NCBI RefSeq assembly: GCF_963678245.1
Contig: NZ_OY782768.1
Location: 1 to 64,000, forward strand
DNA length: 64,000 nt
Source of the DNA: an uncultured Sunxiuqinia sp.
GTDB lineage: Bacteria > Bacteroidota > Bacteroidia > Bacteroidales > Prolixibacteraceae
Direction of reading: 5' to 3'
Shown piece by piece: positions 1-7,953 of the stretch. Within the stretch, counting starts at the first letter, position 1. The number at the start of each line of letters is the position of its first letter. A program made the position numbers and the translations under genes. Below the pieces are notes generated by a model. That model was not told where the DNA came from, did no database searches, and saw nothing but the letters and a program-made list of their open reading frames with translations.

Positions 1-30
1 AAATAACCAGCATGTCTCTCAAAGCGGCTG

Positions 31-60
31 CAAATATAGACACCTTTTCCGGTCTAACAA
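31..60 (-). promoter_or_regulatory. Bacteroidota-type promoter pointing out of the window
   Basis: Read on the minus strand there is a TTG (58-60), then 19 bases, then TATATTTG (31-38). This fits the Bacteroidota consensus of a TTTG-like -33 box and a TAnnTTTG -7 box. It faces left, away from modC, so it would drive a gene that starts beyond position 1. No coding sequence is recognisable in 1-123. Confidence 0.5.
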
Positions 61-123
61 TACCTTTTGTAATTTATTTTTACCCCTTTTTGAAGATAAA
101 ACCTCAGACGCTCTATCAAACAA

Positions 124-1215
124 TCACTTACCAATGCTTAATATTTTTATACTACTCGACTTGATAAGACAAAACACTTGCTTGCCTTCTTTTAAATTCA
201 TTCGTTCCATAGAAGAGCTAGTGATTTCAACCAATAATGGAAACCCAATATCAACCATACAAAACACCTTTCGACCAACTCTTTTAATTGAAGTTATTAT
301 TCCCTTCAGCTGATTTCTTGTCGATATAGCATCGACCTGCTCAAGCGAAAGGCTAATATTTTGTGGAGCAATACTTACTATTAATTGGTCATCGGGGACT
401 AATTGCTCCTCAACATCCACCATTAAATAATTGGAAGAGTAATCGGAATAATAATAAAAGGCTGTCATTCCATTGACAACATCTATACTTTGTGCTTTCA
501 ATCGAACCGAGTTTATTTCTTCTTGCTGTTGAAGAATTGGACCGACGACGGAATCAAAAAGCAAGTCATAATAGTTTCCACTCCCCAGGATTCGTCCATT
601 ACTAATAATCATTAATTGGCTGGTGAGCATTAACAGGTCCGCAATATCGTGACTAACCACCCAGATGGGTAACCGGTATTTTTCGTGTATTTCTATCAGG
701 TATGGTATTATATTACGTCTCAGTCGCTGGTCGAGCGCCGAAAAAGGTTCATCCAACATTAAAACCTCTGGTGAATTTAACAGCATCCGTCCAATAGCGA
801 TGCGCTGTTTTTCGCCACCAGAACACTGATCTGGCTTTTTATCTAATAGATGATCGATCTCCAGGAGGTCAACCACTTCTTTCAAACTAATGGACGAGTC
901 GGAATCGTGACCATACAATAAGTTCTTTCGAACGGTCATATGTGGGAATAGTCGTCCTTCCTGAAAGACCAGCCCGACTTTACGTTTTCGGGCAGGGACT
1001 TTTATTTTGCAGGAACGGTTATAAAACTCATGGCCACGAATAATAATCTGCCCGTCGTCTGGAAATTCAATACCAGCCAGTATTTTTAACAGCGAAGATT
1101 TGCCAGACCCAGATGGACCAAATATGCCAACGATCCCATCAGGAATAAAATCTTTCATCTGTAGCAGAAAGTTTCCGCGCCTGTATTTTATGTCGACATA
1201 AACAGGTCTGCTCAT
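124..1215 (-). CDS. modC: Molybdate ABC transporter ATP-binding protein ModC
   Basis: This ATPase powers molybdate import at the inner membrane. The 363-residue protein has a Walker A motif GPSGSGKSS (33-41), a Q-loop (VFQEG, Q85), an ABC signature with Cys in place of the usual Leu (CSGGEKQ, 131-137) and Walker B VLMLDE (151-156). The C-terminal third (about 280-360) resembles the TOBE/Mop oxyanion-binding domain typical of ModC. Its start overlaps the modB stop by 4 bases, so the two are probably translationally coupled. It is the last gene of the nif-mod series, and supplying Mo for the iron-molybdenum cofactor is the obvious role. Confidence 0.9.
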   Translation of the reverse strand: MSRPVYVDIKYRRGNFLLQMKDFIPDGIVGIFGPSGSGKSSLLKILAGIEFPDDGQIIIRGHEFYNRSCKIKVPARKRKVGLVFQEGRLFPHMTVRKNLLYGHDSDSSISLKEVVDLLEIDHLLDKKPDQCSGGEKQRIAIGRMLLNSPEVLMLDEPFSALDQRLRRNIIPYLIEIHEKYRLPIWVVSHDIADLLMLTSQLMIISNGRILGSGNYYDLLFDSVVGPILQQQEEINSVRLKAQSIDVVNGMTAFYYYSDYSSNYLMVDVEEQLVPDDQLIVSIAPQNISLSLEQVDAISTRNQLKGIITSIKRVGRKVFCMVDIGFPLLVEITSSSMERMNLKEGKQVFCLIKSSSIKILSIGK

Positions 1216-1919
1216 ACTTTGACTGATTTTTGATAACGACGATTAACCAACTCCGAAGCCAGCATGGCAATAAATGAGATCACAATAGAAATAAGCATCA
1301 GGCGAAATGCTTCACCTTCCTTTCCGGGAGTTTGCATGGCCGAGAATAAAGCCAAAGGTATTGTTCGTGTTTCTCCAAAAATATTTCCTGCAAACGTAAT
1401 GGTTGCACCAAATTCTCCCAGACTACGGGTAAAGCTCAGCAAAAAACCACTCAATATACCTGGAAAAGCCAATGGAATTGTAATCGTGAAAAATACTTTT
1501 ATGCGTCCTGCTCCTAAAATTTCGGCGGCATCCTCCAAACGCTTATCCACCATTTCGACGGCCTGTTTAACAGCCCGGACAGCTAGTGGGAACGACACAA
1601 TAATAGAAGCAACAACAGCCGCGGTGAAACTAAAAGCTATTTTTATTCCGAAATACTCGTTTAAAAATTCACCAAAAAAACCATGAGCACCAAATACCAA
1701 GAGCAACACATAACCAGTGGTAACCGGTGGCATTACCATGGGAACATGCAAAAAAGCTTCAACAAAAGCCTTTAACTTAAAATCTTTTCGAGCCAGAATC
1801 CATCCAAAAACAACGGCAAAAGGCAATGAAAAAAAAGCGCAGAGTAAGGACACCCTGACTGAAATTGACAAAGCTGACCACTCTGCGTTTGTTAATCCTA
1901 TGGATAATAATTCGGTCAA
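1212..1919 (-). CDS. modB: Molybdate ABC transporter permease ModB
   Basis: This 235-residue integral membrane protein has five to six predicted transmembrane stretches. It carries the EAA-type cytoplasmic loop that contacts the ATPase (around EDAAEILGAGRIKVFFTI, roughly residues 130-150). The sequence GEFGATITFAGN near residue 170 is characteristic of ModB. It forms the channel for molybdate handed over by ModA and driven by ModC. Both ends overlap neighbours by 4 bases (modA upstream, modC downstream), which supports a single transcript with coupled translation. Confidence 0.92.
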   Translation of the reverse strand: MTELLSIGLTNAEWSALSISVRVSLLCAFFSLPFAVVFGWILARKDFKLKAFVEAFLHVPMVMPPVTTGYVLLLVFGAHGFFGEFLNEYFGIKIAFSFTAAVVASIIVSFPLAVRAVKQAVEMVDKRLEDAAEILGAGRIKVFFTITIPLAFPGILSGFLLSFTRSLGEFGATITFAGNIFGETRTIPLALFSAMQTPGKEGEAFRLMLISIVISFIAMLASELVNRRYQKSVKV

Positions 1920-2656
1920 TCGATAATAAATGAATAATTGGTTAACACATTATCTGTTTCTGCAGAATAAAGATAATCGTAAAATTGCTTCGCCAAATTT
2001 TTATCCGAAATTAGTGCTCGAAAGTATTCTACTGGCTTATGTGTTTCCTCTGGAAAAATATAAATCACGTTCACCTTTTTCGATTGCAGAGCATCAGTTT
2101 TATAGACCACCCCAAAATCAGCTTCTCCTAATTCAACCATCATTAAAGCAGAACGGACATTCTGACTTTGCATATACCGATCCTCCAAGTTGAGCTGGTA
2201 ATAATCGAAAACCTGCATGGCATATTTGCCTGCCGGCACAAAGCCCGGATCTCCGATCGCAATTTTGCATTCAGAATTCGTCAATAATGAGTCCACCTTT
2301 TTAAATTGAAAGTCCTTGTTCAGTGGCGAAATCAAAACCAAATCGTTTTTTGCAAAAACAGCTGTTTCCTTCGTCTTTTGTTTTTCCACCAGAAAATCCA
2401 TCCAGTTTTTATTCGCCGAAAGGTACACATCAGCCTCAGCTCCTTGGTCAATCTGGCGAGCTAAGGTGCCCGATGCAGCTAAATTCAACTTCACTGTTAC
2501 ATTATACTCCTGCTCAAATTTTTGAGCAAGCTTTGTAATAACATCAGTTAAGCTGGCAGCAGCAAACACCTTAATTTCTTTCTCATTAACTCTTTTTGAC
2601 CCACTGCAAGAGACAAGAAGAAATAGACTTAACATAGCGTAAAGGATTCTTTTCAT
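1916..2656 (-). CDS. modA: Molybdate-binding lipoprotein ModA
   Basis: This is the periplasmic solute-binding protein of the molybdate importer, 246 residues. It begins with a lipoprotein signal peptide (lipobox LVSC, Cys17), so it is probably anchored to a membrane. The mature N-terminus has the ModA pattern KVFAAASLTDV followed by an ASG-type ligand loop (LAASGTLARQI), the usual oxyanion contacts. It lies 10 bases downstream of the small HEPN-like gene and overlaps modB by 4 bases. Molybdate rather than sulfate or tungstate is inferred from family resemblance and the nif context. Confidence 0.9.
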   Translation of the reverse strand: MKRILYAMLSLFLLVSCSGSKRVNEKEIKVFAAASLTDVITKLAQKFEQEYNVTVKLNLAASGTLARQIDQGAEADVYLSANKNWMDFLVEKQKTKETAVFAKNDLVLISPLNKDFQFKKVDSLLTNSECKIAIGDPGFVPAGKYAMQVFDYYQLNLEDRYMQSQNVRSALMMVELGEADFGVVYKTDALQSKKVNVIYIFPEETHKPVEYFRALISDKNLAKQFYDYLYSAETDNVLTNYSFIID

Positions 2657-2666
2657 CGCACTAAAA

Positions 2667-3065
2667 TTAACAGGATTCTTCTAAAACATCTATCGTTCTA
2701 TCAATCCAATCTTTCAAATCTGCAACGAATTTAACCATCCGATCAATTTCTTCGTCTGTAGGTTCCAGCATTTCAAGCATTTCCAACGAGCAAAAATTCA
2801 TGAACCGATTAAAAAACCGACTTTCATCAGTAAAAGCTTCCGGCACCTCATACTTCTTTTCTATCATGCGCAACATGCTCGAAATACTTGAGTGTTCAGG
2901 CAGATCGTCATCTTTAGCAATGACTGCTGTTAAAAAACCTTCCAACGAAAGACCGATCATATTGTAATAAACCAGGTTCCCAAACGGGCGATCTTTTTTT
3001 CGTGCCCCTACTACTGTTTTATAGTAAGCTGCTGCCTCTTCGTAATAACTATTCCAACCTTCCAT
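2667..3065 (-). CDS. Small HEPN-like protein in the nif-mod operon, function unknown
   Basis: The 132-residue protein is predicted to be almost entirely helical, with no signal peptide. The start is placed at the ATG at 3063-3065; an in-frame upstream ATG at 3084-3086 would add seven residues. It opens with WNSYYEEAAAYYKTV and has several Tyr- and Glu-rich helices. The general look resembles HEPN-fold proteins, but I cannot see a confident Rx4-6H motif. Its position between the ModE-like gene and modA in the same direction implies a link to nitrogen fixation or Mo handling. No function is assigned. Confidence 0.65.
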   Translation of the reverse strand: MEGWNSYYEEAAAYYKTVVGARKKDRPFGNLVYYNMIGLSLEGFLTAVIAKDDDLPEHSSISSMLRMIEKKYEVPEAFTDESRFFNRFMNFCSLEMLEMLEPTDEEIDRMVKFVADLKDWIDRTIDVLEESC

Positions 3066-3128
3066 AATCCTAAATTTTAATTGCATTTTTAAATTGATTC
3101 TTCGTTATTTATTTTCCAATAACGACAT

Positions 3129-3473
3129 CTAAAAAAAAGGCTCCAAATTCTTATTCATCTCCTTAATAAACTGATCAAACTGCTTTTGAGCTTCGTTGTA
3201 TACTTTCACAATTTGATGTCCTTCAATAGTCAGTTCGGCAAATCCACCACCAACACCACCACGGGCCGAAACGACTAACTTCTGTTTGGCTGCACAGTTT
3301 AGCTTTACAATTTCGTTGTATATTTTAGAGTACGAAGTTCTCATTTGTTGGGCTGTACCCGATATTGAACCGGTTTCGTTGATTGAACAAAGAATTCGCA
3401 TCCACAAGTGGCATTTTACTCCCTCGTCGTTCATATCGAACCAAACGGCACCGTCAATTAAATTCTTTTTCAT
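3129..3473 (-). CDS. ModE-type winged-helix regulator lacking the molybdate-binding domain
   Basis: This 114-residue protein matches the N-terminal LysR-like winged helix of ModE (INETGSISGTAQQMRTSYSKIYN, about residues 31-53, contains the helix-turn-helix). Full-length ModE has two further Mop domains that bind molybdate; they are absent here. It could control the nif or mod genes without sensing Mo itself, or with a separate sensor. Its start overlaps the end of nifV by 4 bases, so it is co-translated with the nif genes. Confidence 0.8.
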   Translation of the reverse strand: MKKNLIDGAVWFDMNDEGVKCHLWMRILCSINETGSISGTAQQMRTSYSKIYNEIVKLNCAAKQKLVVSARGGVGGGFAELTIEGHQIVKVYNEAQKQFDQFIKEMNKNLEPFF

Positions 3474-4606
3474 TTCTGTTCGTTTGTCGAATAAGAATTT
3501 AAAAGCATCAACGCATCTTCGTAGTTTAACGCTTTTTTGGCTTTGTGAGCAATTTCCTTCATCCGAAACATGATATCTTGCAACTGCTCCTTCGAAGTCA
3601 GAATTCCTTTTGACCGTAGATAGTGATTTAATCCACCACTGCCGGAATGCTTCCCAAAAACCAATTCGGTTTCGCGACCAAAATCAGCTGGATTGAAGGC
3701 CTGGTAGCTCAATTCGTTTCGAACCAAACTGCGACAATGAATACCCGATTCGTGACGGCAAATCATTTCGCCAACAATAGGCTTCGATTCGGGCAATTTA
3801 CGAAGCGACAATTCCGAAACCGTTTTGCACAATTCCTGCAATTTGTCGAGCTGAATACCACAATCAGACTGCGCTGAAACTTTCATGGCGGCAGCAACTT
3901 CTTCTAAGCACGCATTTCCTGCACGTTCTCCCAGTCCGTTTACAGTTAAACTTGCTGAAGCACATCCTGCAAGAGCAGCTGAAACCGTATTGGCAGTGGC
4001 CATTCCTAAATCATTGTGTCCATGAAATTCGAACTCGACACCAGGAAATTCCTGAACTAACCAGCTAAACAAGTCCATTGTACACATTGGGTTCAACGTA
4101 CCAACCGTGTCAGCAATTCGAATGCGATTAACTCCTTCGGTTAAACATGCGGTAATAAATTGGTGCAAAAACGCCCGATTTGCACGACTGGCATCCTGTG
4201 CGCCAACAGCCACAAAATCGAAACGTTCACGAGCAAAAGCCACCATCGGTTTGATGCGATCCATCACCCACTTCCGGTTTTTATCAATAGATACCTGCTG
4301 AATGTCAGAAACCGGAAATGAAATATTCATCCGTCCGGCACCTGTTTTTTCGGCTGCTACCATATCTTCTTCGGTTGCACGCCCCCAACAAGTCGATTGA
4401 AACCGAAAACCCGCGTTTACAATTTCGCGAATAACCCTTTGCTCGTTCTCCCCCATAATAGGAGTGCCAACCTCCAATTCTTTCACCCCGGCTTCGTCAA
4501 GCAAAGCGGCAATCTTCAGTTTTTCATCAAAACTGAAAACCACTCCGGGGGCTTGTTCGCCGTCCCGAAGGGTTGTGTCAATTATATGGAGTGATCTAGC
4601 GGTCAT
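3470..4606 (-). CDS. nifV: Homocitrate synthase NifV
   Basis: NifV condenses acetyl-CoA with 2-oxoglutarate to homocitrate, the organic acid of the iron-molybdenum cofactor. The 378-residue protein has the HMGL/IPMS-type TIM barrel. Visible motifs are DTTLRDGEQAPGV (residues 10-22), the metal-binding HGHNDLGMA and the family signature NGLGERAGNACLEE. The FGKHSG motif near the C-terminal side is typical of homocitrate synthases. The length fits NifV and lacks the regulatory domain of isopropylmalate synthase. It ends one base before the ferredoxin gene's stop region and overlaps the ModE-like gene by 4 bases. The nif context separates it from lysine-pathway homologues. Confidence 0.93.
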   Translation of the reverse strand: MTARSLHIIDTTLRDGEQAPGVVFSFDEKLKIAALLDEAGVKELEVGTPIMGENEQRVIREIVNAGFRFQSTCWGRATEEDMVAAEKTGAGRMNISFPVSDIQQVSIDKNRKWVMDRIKPMVAFARERFDFVAVGAQDASRANRAFLHQFITACLTEGVNRIRIADTVGTLNPMCTMDLFSWLVQEFPGVEFEFHGHNDLGMATANTVSAALAGCASASLTVNGLGERAGNACLEEVAAAMKVSAQSDCGIQLDKLQELCKTVSELSLRKLPESKPIVGEMICRHESGIHCRSLVRNELSYQAFNPADFGRETELVFGKHSGSGGLNHYLRSKGILTSKEQLQDIMFRMKEIAHKAKKALNYEDALMLLNSYSTNEQK

Positions 4607-4912
4607 TTAATCTGCAATCAAATATTCCTCTACTGATTCACCTTCTTCCAGCGCATCCAGAATTTCGTCGATACGCTCTTCTGTGATTCCACCGTACCAT
4701 AAGTTTAATGGTTGAACCACCATAACTGGTCCTTGCGAGCAAACATTTAAGCATGCAGTTGATGTAACAGCGACATCGATGCCACGGTCATTGCATTCTT
4801 CCATGATGTATGGAATAAAATCAGAAGCGCCGGTTTTGTTACAAAACCCTTTAGCGTCGCCTGCCACCCGGTACGAATTGCAAACTAAAATGTGATATTC
4901 AGGTTTTTTCAT
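4607..4912 (-). CDS. Thioredoxin-like [2Fe-2S] ferredoxin of the nif cluster
   Basis: This 101-residue protein has the four cysteines of thioredoxin-fold [2Fe-2S] ferredoxins: C11, C24 (C-x12-C) and C54, C58 (C-x3-C). The motif ACLNVCSQGP is typical. Relatives sit next to nifB in other anaerobic diazotrophs and probably serve electron transfer in nitrogenase function or cofactor assembly. The gene begins immediately after nifV upstream of it in coordinates (adjacent, no gap). Its 5' side is unusual: a 72-base micro-ORF ends 18 bases before its start codon, and the same arrangement precedes an ampG-like gene at 21280. Confidence 0.9.
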   Translation of the reverse strand: MKKPEYHILVCNSYRVAGDAKGFCNKTGASDFIPYIMEECNDRGIDVAVTSTACLNVCSQGPVMVVQPLNLWYGGITEERIDEILDALEEGESVEEYLIAD

Positions 4913-4930
4913 ACGATTAAAATTGTTTAT

Positions 4931-5002
4931 TTATAAAGTATCATATGGAACTCGCACTTTAATCATTACCTTTTGTGTATTGACTAAATATGCTCGTTTC
5001 AT
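4931..5002 (-). CDS. Putative 23-residue micro-ORF (leader-like) before the nif ferredoxin
   Basis: An ATG at 5002 opens a 24-codon frame ending in TAA at 4931-4933. The peptide starts MKRAYLV and ends KVRVPYDTL. A second copy at 21190-21261 has the same length, 65 of 72 bases identical and no indels. Both copies are followed by a matching 18-base spacer and then ATGAAAAAA of the downstream gene. Most base changes between copies alter the amino acid, so conservation may be of DNA or RNA rather than peptide. It could be a leader peptide, a duplicated promoter/leader segment or a dispersed repeat. Confidence 0.45.
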   Translation of the reverse strand: MKRAYLVNTQKVMIKVRVPYDTL

Positions 5003-5035
5003 TGTTGAAAATATTTAAAGGTTGATTTATTTGTT

Positions 5036-5116
5036 GTTGCCCTGATTTTGTTTCAGGATCTGTTTGATAAACGTATCTTTCCTTATTAGATGGAGATCCC
5101 GAAATAAATTCGGGAT
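5036..5116. repeat. REP-like intergenic repeat with two stem-loops
   Basis: Between nifB and the ferredoxin gene, CCTGA/TCAGG (5041-5057) forms one short stem. ATCCCGAA with TTCGGGAT (5096-5116, loop ATAAA) forms a second. The second stem is of the widespread Bacteroidota type that translates as FISGSP in one frame. A 77-codon open frame over this region (4959-5192) is explained by the repeat and is not called as a gene. Confidence 0.7.
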
Positions 5117-5139
5117 GACTATGTCTTTTCAGAAACGGT

Positions 5140-6399
5140 TCATCCGCAACCAGTGCCACTGCCGGAACACTCGGCACCACAGCGGAAAACATCAGCCTTT
5201 TTAACCGTCTTCAAGCTTTTGCCTTTGTAGATAGCATCCAACCCATCATCAATCAGCCCAGTCATTTCTATAATTTGAATTCCCGAGCGGCCAATGATCG
5301 ATGATGGAGAAGGTCCAATTCCTCCCACTAACAAGGCACGGCAATCGTCAATACTTTTACCCAGCGCTTCCCATCGATTATTTCCGGTTCCGGATGGTGG
5401 CGTACGACGCTCTTCAACTAAACGGTAACCCGAAGGTGTTTCTTTATATATATATAATGAGTCGGCTTCGCCTAAGTGTTGGTTGACCAACATTCCTTCA
5501 TTACTGGCAACAGCGACATATTTGCGAGTCTCATCAACTTCTACCGACATTTTTGCTACATCACTCAGCAGTTTCTTTGCTTCCGGATCATCTTGCCCGA
5601 GTAAACCAACAGCATCAGCACGACAGCGAGCACAGTGAGTCATTGGTTTTATGTGCTGTGCTATTTTAGCACGAACTTCACGCATGGTAATCGCTGATGG
5701 CTCTTCCAAATCTTCGAATGGTGTATCAGCAACCGGATAAAGAGGAATTGCATTCATCAGATCTGCTCCCAGCTCTTTCGCCGATTTAGCGATATCGCCA
5801 ACCAAGTGATCATTGATTCCTGGCACAACGATGGTATTGATCTTAACAGTAATACCATACATTTTCAGCATTTTTATCGCTTCCAGTTGTTTTGCCAGCA
5901 ACATTTTTGCTGCTTCTTTTCCAACATATCCACGCTTATCTAATCTCACCCAGCTATAAATATCTTTGGTAACTTCGGCGTCTAACGCGTTCATGGTAAT
6001 GGTAACGTGGCTTACTTTTAGTTCGGCCAGTTCATCAACATAAGGAGCTACATTCAATCCGTTTGACGACAGACACAAGATCATTTCCGGAAACTCCTTG
6101 CGGATCAAGCGCAAAGTAGTCATGGTTTCAACCGGATTTGCGAATGGGTCGCCGGGACCTGCAATTCCTACAACTGAAAGATGAGGCATTTTCTCCTTCA
6201 ACTTAATCAGGTAAGTTAATGCTTGCTCGGGTGACAAAATTTTACTGGTTACTCCCGGACGGCTCTCGTTTACACAATCATTATCCCTCTTGCAATAATT
6301 ACATTGAATGTTACATTTGGGAGCTACAGGTAAATGAACCCGTGCATATTTTCCTTTCGCTTCTTTGCTAAAACATGGATGTTTTTCAATATCTATCAT
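5140..6399 (-). CDS. nifB: NifB radical SAM FeMo-cofactor maturase with fused NifX-like domain
   Basis: NifB builds the carbide-containing [8Fe-9S-C] precursor of nitrogenase cofactors using S-adenosylmethionine. The 419-residue protein has the radical SAM triad C29, C33, C36 (PKCNIQCNYC), an upstream C9 and the HCARCRADAVG pair (C256, C259), all NifB hallmarks. Residues about 292-400 resemble the NifX/NafY cofactor-carrier fold, so this is the long two-domain form. The tail is Cys-rich (RCGAECSGSGTGCG). No separate nifX is present in the window, consistent with the fusion doing that job. It follows nifN after 72 bases that hold a perfect palindrome. Confidence 0.95.
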   Translation of the reverse strand: MIDIEKHPCFSKEAKGKYARVHLPVAPKCNIQCNYCKRDNDCVNESRPGVTSKILSPEQALTYLIKLKEKMPHLSVVGIAGPGDPFANPVETMTTLRLIRKEFPEMILCLSSNGLNVAPYVDELAELKVSHVTITMNALDAEVTKDIYSWVRLDKRGYVGKEAAKMLLAKQLEAIKMLKMYGITVKINTIVVPGINDHLVGDIAKSAKELGADLMNAIPLYPVADTPFEDLEEPSAITMREVRAKIAQHIKPMTHCARCRADAVGLLGQDDPEAKKLLSDVAKMSVEVDETRKYVAVASNEGMLVNQHLGEADSLYIYKETPSGYRLVEERRTPPSGTGNNRWEALGKSIDDCRALLVGGIGPSPSSIIGRSGIQIIEMTGLIDDGLDAIYKGKSLKTVKKADVFRCGAECSGSGTGCG

Positions 6400-6425
6400 A
6401 GCGTTCTGGTTTTTGTGGGTCTTTT

Positions 6426-6458
6426 AGTGATCGGATGACTTCAAGTCATCCGATCACT
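6426..6458. repeat. Perfect 33-base palindrome between nifN and nifB
   Basis: AGTGATCGGATGACTT (6426-6441), one central C, then its exact reverse complement (6443-6458). There is no T-run directly after it on the minus strand, so it looks more like a REP element, or an RNA-processing or stabilising hairpin, than a classical terminator. Confidence 0.75.
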
Positions 6459-6471
6459 GTCGCTCCCAGTT

Positions 6472-7890
6472 CTACATATACTTATAGCCGACCGAAGAAT
6501 GGTCTTGTTTATACTCTATTAATGCGTTTACAACTTTGTCGAACAGTTCCTGAGTGCCCGAATAGCCAACATGCTTAATGCGCTGACCACCGATTCGGTC
6601 GTGGATTGGAAATCCACTGCGGATAATTGGAACCTGCAATTCGCGGGCGATGTAATACGCCTTGCTGTTTCCCACGAAAAGGTCTGGCTTGTTTTCCTGA
6701 CACCACTCATGAATATTTTCGTAGTCGAAATGGTTTTTAGCCAAAATCTTCTCTCCCCGCTCGGGGCAATATTTACGAATTTCTGATTCAAGCTTCCCAC
6801 TTTCGCCGCCGGTAGCAGCAAGAACGACGTCAATTCCAATTTCATCAAGGAAAGTAGTCATGGCAATTACAAAATCTTCTTCGCCATAAACCACCGCTTT
6901 CTTTCCGAAAATGTATTTGTGTCCATCAGCGTAGGAATCAATCAAACGGCCACGCTCACGCATGTAGCGGGTAGGCATTTCTTTTCCTGAAATTTTCTCA
7001 AGAGCTTCGAAAAATGCGTCGCTCAACTTCACTCCTATCGGCATCGGCATTTGGTAATTTTCAACCCCAAATTCCTTTTGGAGGTATGAGGCTGCAGTCG
7101 ATGATAAGCTCTTACTTCTCACCCGACCCGAGAGTGATCCTTGATTGATAACAGTGCCAAACTCAATGGAAGCAGCTGCTGAACCGCAGGTTTCAATTTC
7201 GCTAATTGATGTGCCGCCTTCTGGGATTCGCTTGTACGATTTCCAAATTGGGTTGTCAAGCGTATCCGAATAATCGGGAACCATCACATAATCAAGACCA
7301 AAATCACTCAAAATATATTTTAACTGACGTAAGTCTTCGGTAGAAACAAAACCAGGGAACAGGTTCACATGCTCGCCTTTCGCACCTGCTTTGGCGAAAG
7401 TTCTCACCGCCGAAGCAACCGCTTCATGAAATCCGTCCATGTGCGATCCCTGGTAGCTAGGGGTAGATGCTGTTACGATGTGAGGTAAATTCTCATGCTT
7501 ATTATCTTCTTTATAATTGTGCATGTATAAATTAACATCGTCGCCAATCGTTTCTGATAGACAAGTGGTACACATGGCAACCACTTCAGGATTGTATTGT
7601 CCAATTACATTATTAAGAGCTGTATAGCAATTGGCACCGCCACCAAATACGGTCGCTTCTTCTGAGAAGTTTGACGAAGCAATATCAACCGGTTCTTTGT
7701 AGTGGCTAATCAGGTAACGACGAATGTAGGTCGCGCAGCCCTGTCCACCATGAATAATGGGGACACATCCGCGAATTCCCTTAAAAGCTATGCTGGCACC
7801 TAGTGGAGCACAGAGCTTACAAGCATTCCGCGTGGCTGTGAATTCTTTTGTCGATTTTAATTTGGGTGCATTTTCAAACATATTCTTCAA
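6472..7890 (-). CDS. nifN: FeMo-cofactor scaffold subunit NifN
   Basis: NifN pairs with NifE to form the scaffold on which the NifB product receives molybdenum and homocitrate. The 472-residue protein is related to NifK. It keeps the NifK-like N-terminal Cys pattern (C24, C27, GCVPIIHGGQGC with C42 and C52) and CTTCLSETIGDD (C110). It is a distinct gene from the upstream nifK and follows nifE, the usual NifN position. No NifX or NifB fusion is seen. The gap to nifE is 63 bases without a hairpin. Assignment as NifN rather than a second NifK rests on gene order and weaker conservation of the substrate-side residues. Confidence 0.9.
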   Translation of the reverse strand: MKNMFENAPKLKSTKEFTATRNACKLCAPLGASIAFKGIRGCVPIIHGGQGCATYIRRYLISHYKEPVDIASSNFSEEATVFGGGANCYTALNNVIGQYNPEVVAMCTTCLSETIGDDVNLYMHNYKEDNKHENLPHIVTASTPSYQGSHMDGFHEAVASAVRTFAKAGAKGEHVNLFPGFVSTEDLRQLKYILSDFGLDYVMVPDYSDTLDNPIWKSYKRIPEGGTSISEIETCGSAAASIEFGTVINQGSLSGRVRSKSLSSTAASYLQKEFGVENYQMPMPIGVKLSDAFFEALEKISGKEMPTRYMRERGRLIDSYADGHKYIFGKKAVVYGEEDFVIAMTTFLDEIGIDVVLAATGGESGKLESEIRKYCPERGEKILAKNHFDYENIHEWCQENKPDLFVGNSKAYYIARELQVPIIRSGFPIHDRIGGQRIKHVGYSGTQELFDKVVNALIEYKQDHSSVGYKYM

Positions 7891-7953
7891 TTTCTTTGAG
7901 TTTCGGGTTACGAGTTCCGTTTCACCAGCCTTCGTTTTCCCTTTTCCACCTTT

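Noticed and set aside
1264-1686. A 140-codon open frame on the plus strand over modB
   Set aside because: It is the antisense shadow of modB, with no family resemblance.
4959-5192. A 77-codon open frame overlapping the nifB 3' end
   Set aside because: It runs through a REP-like repeat and the micro-ORF region and overlaps nifB; the translation (FISGSP, DPET) is the usual by-product of this repeat family.
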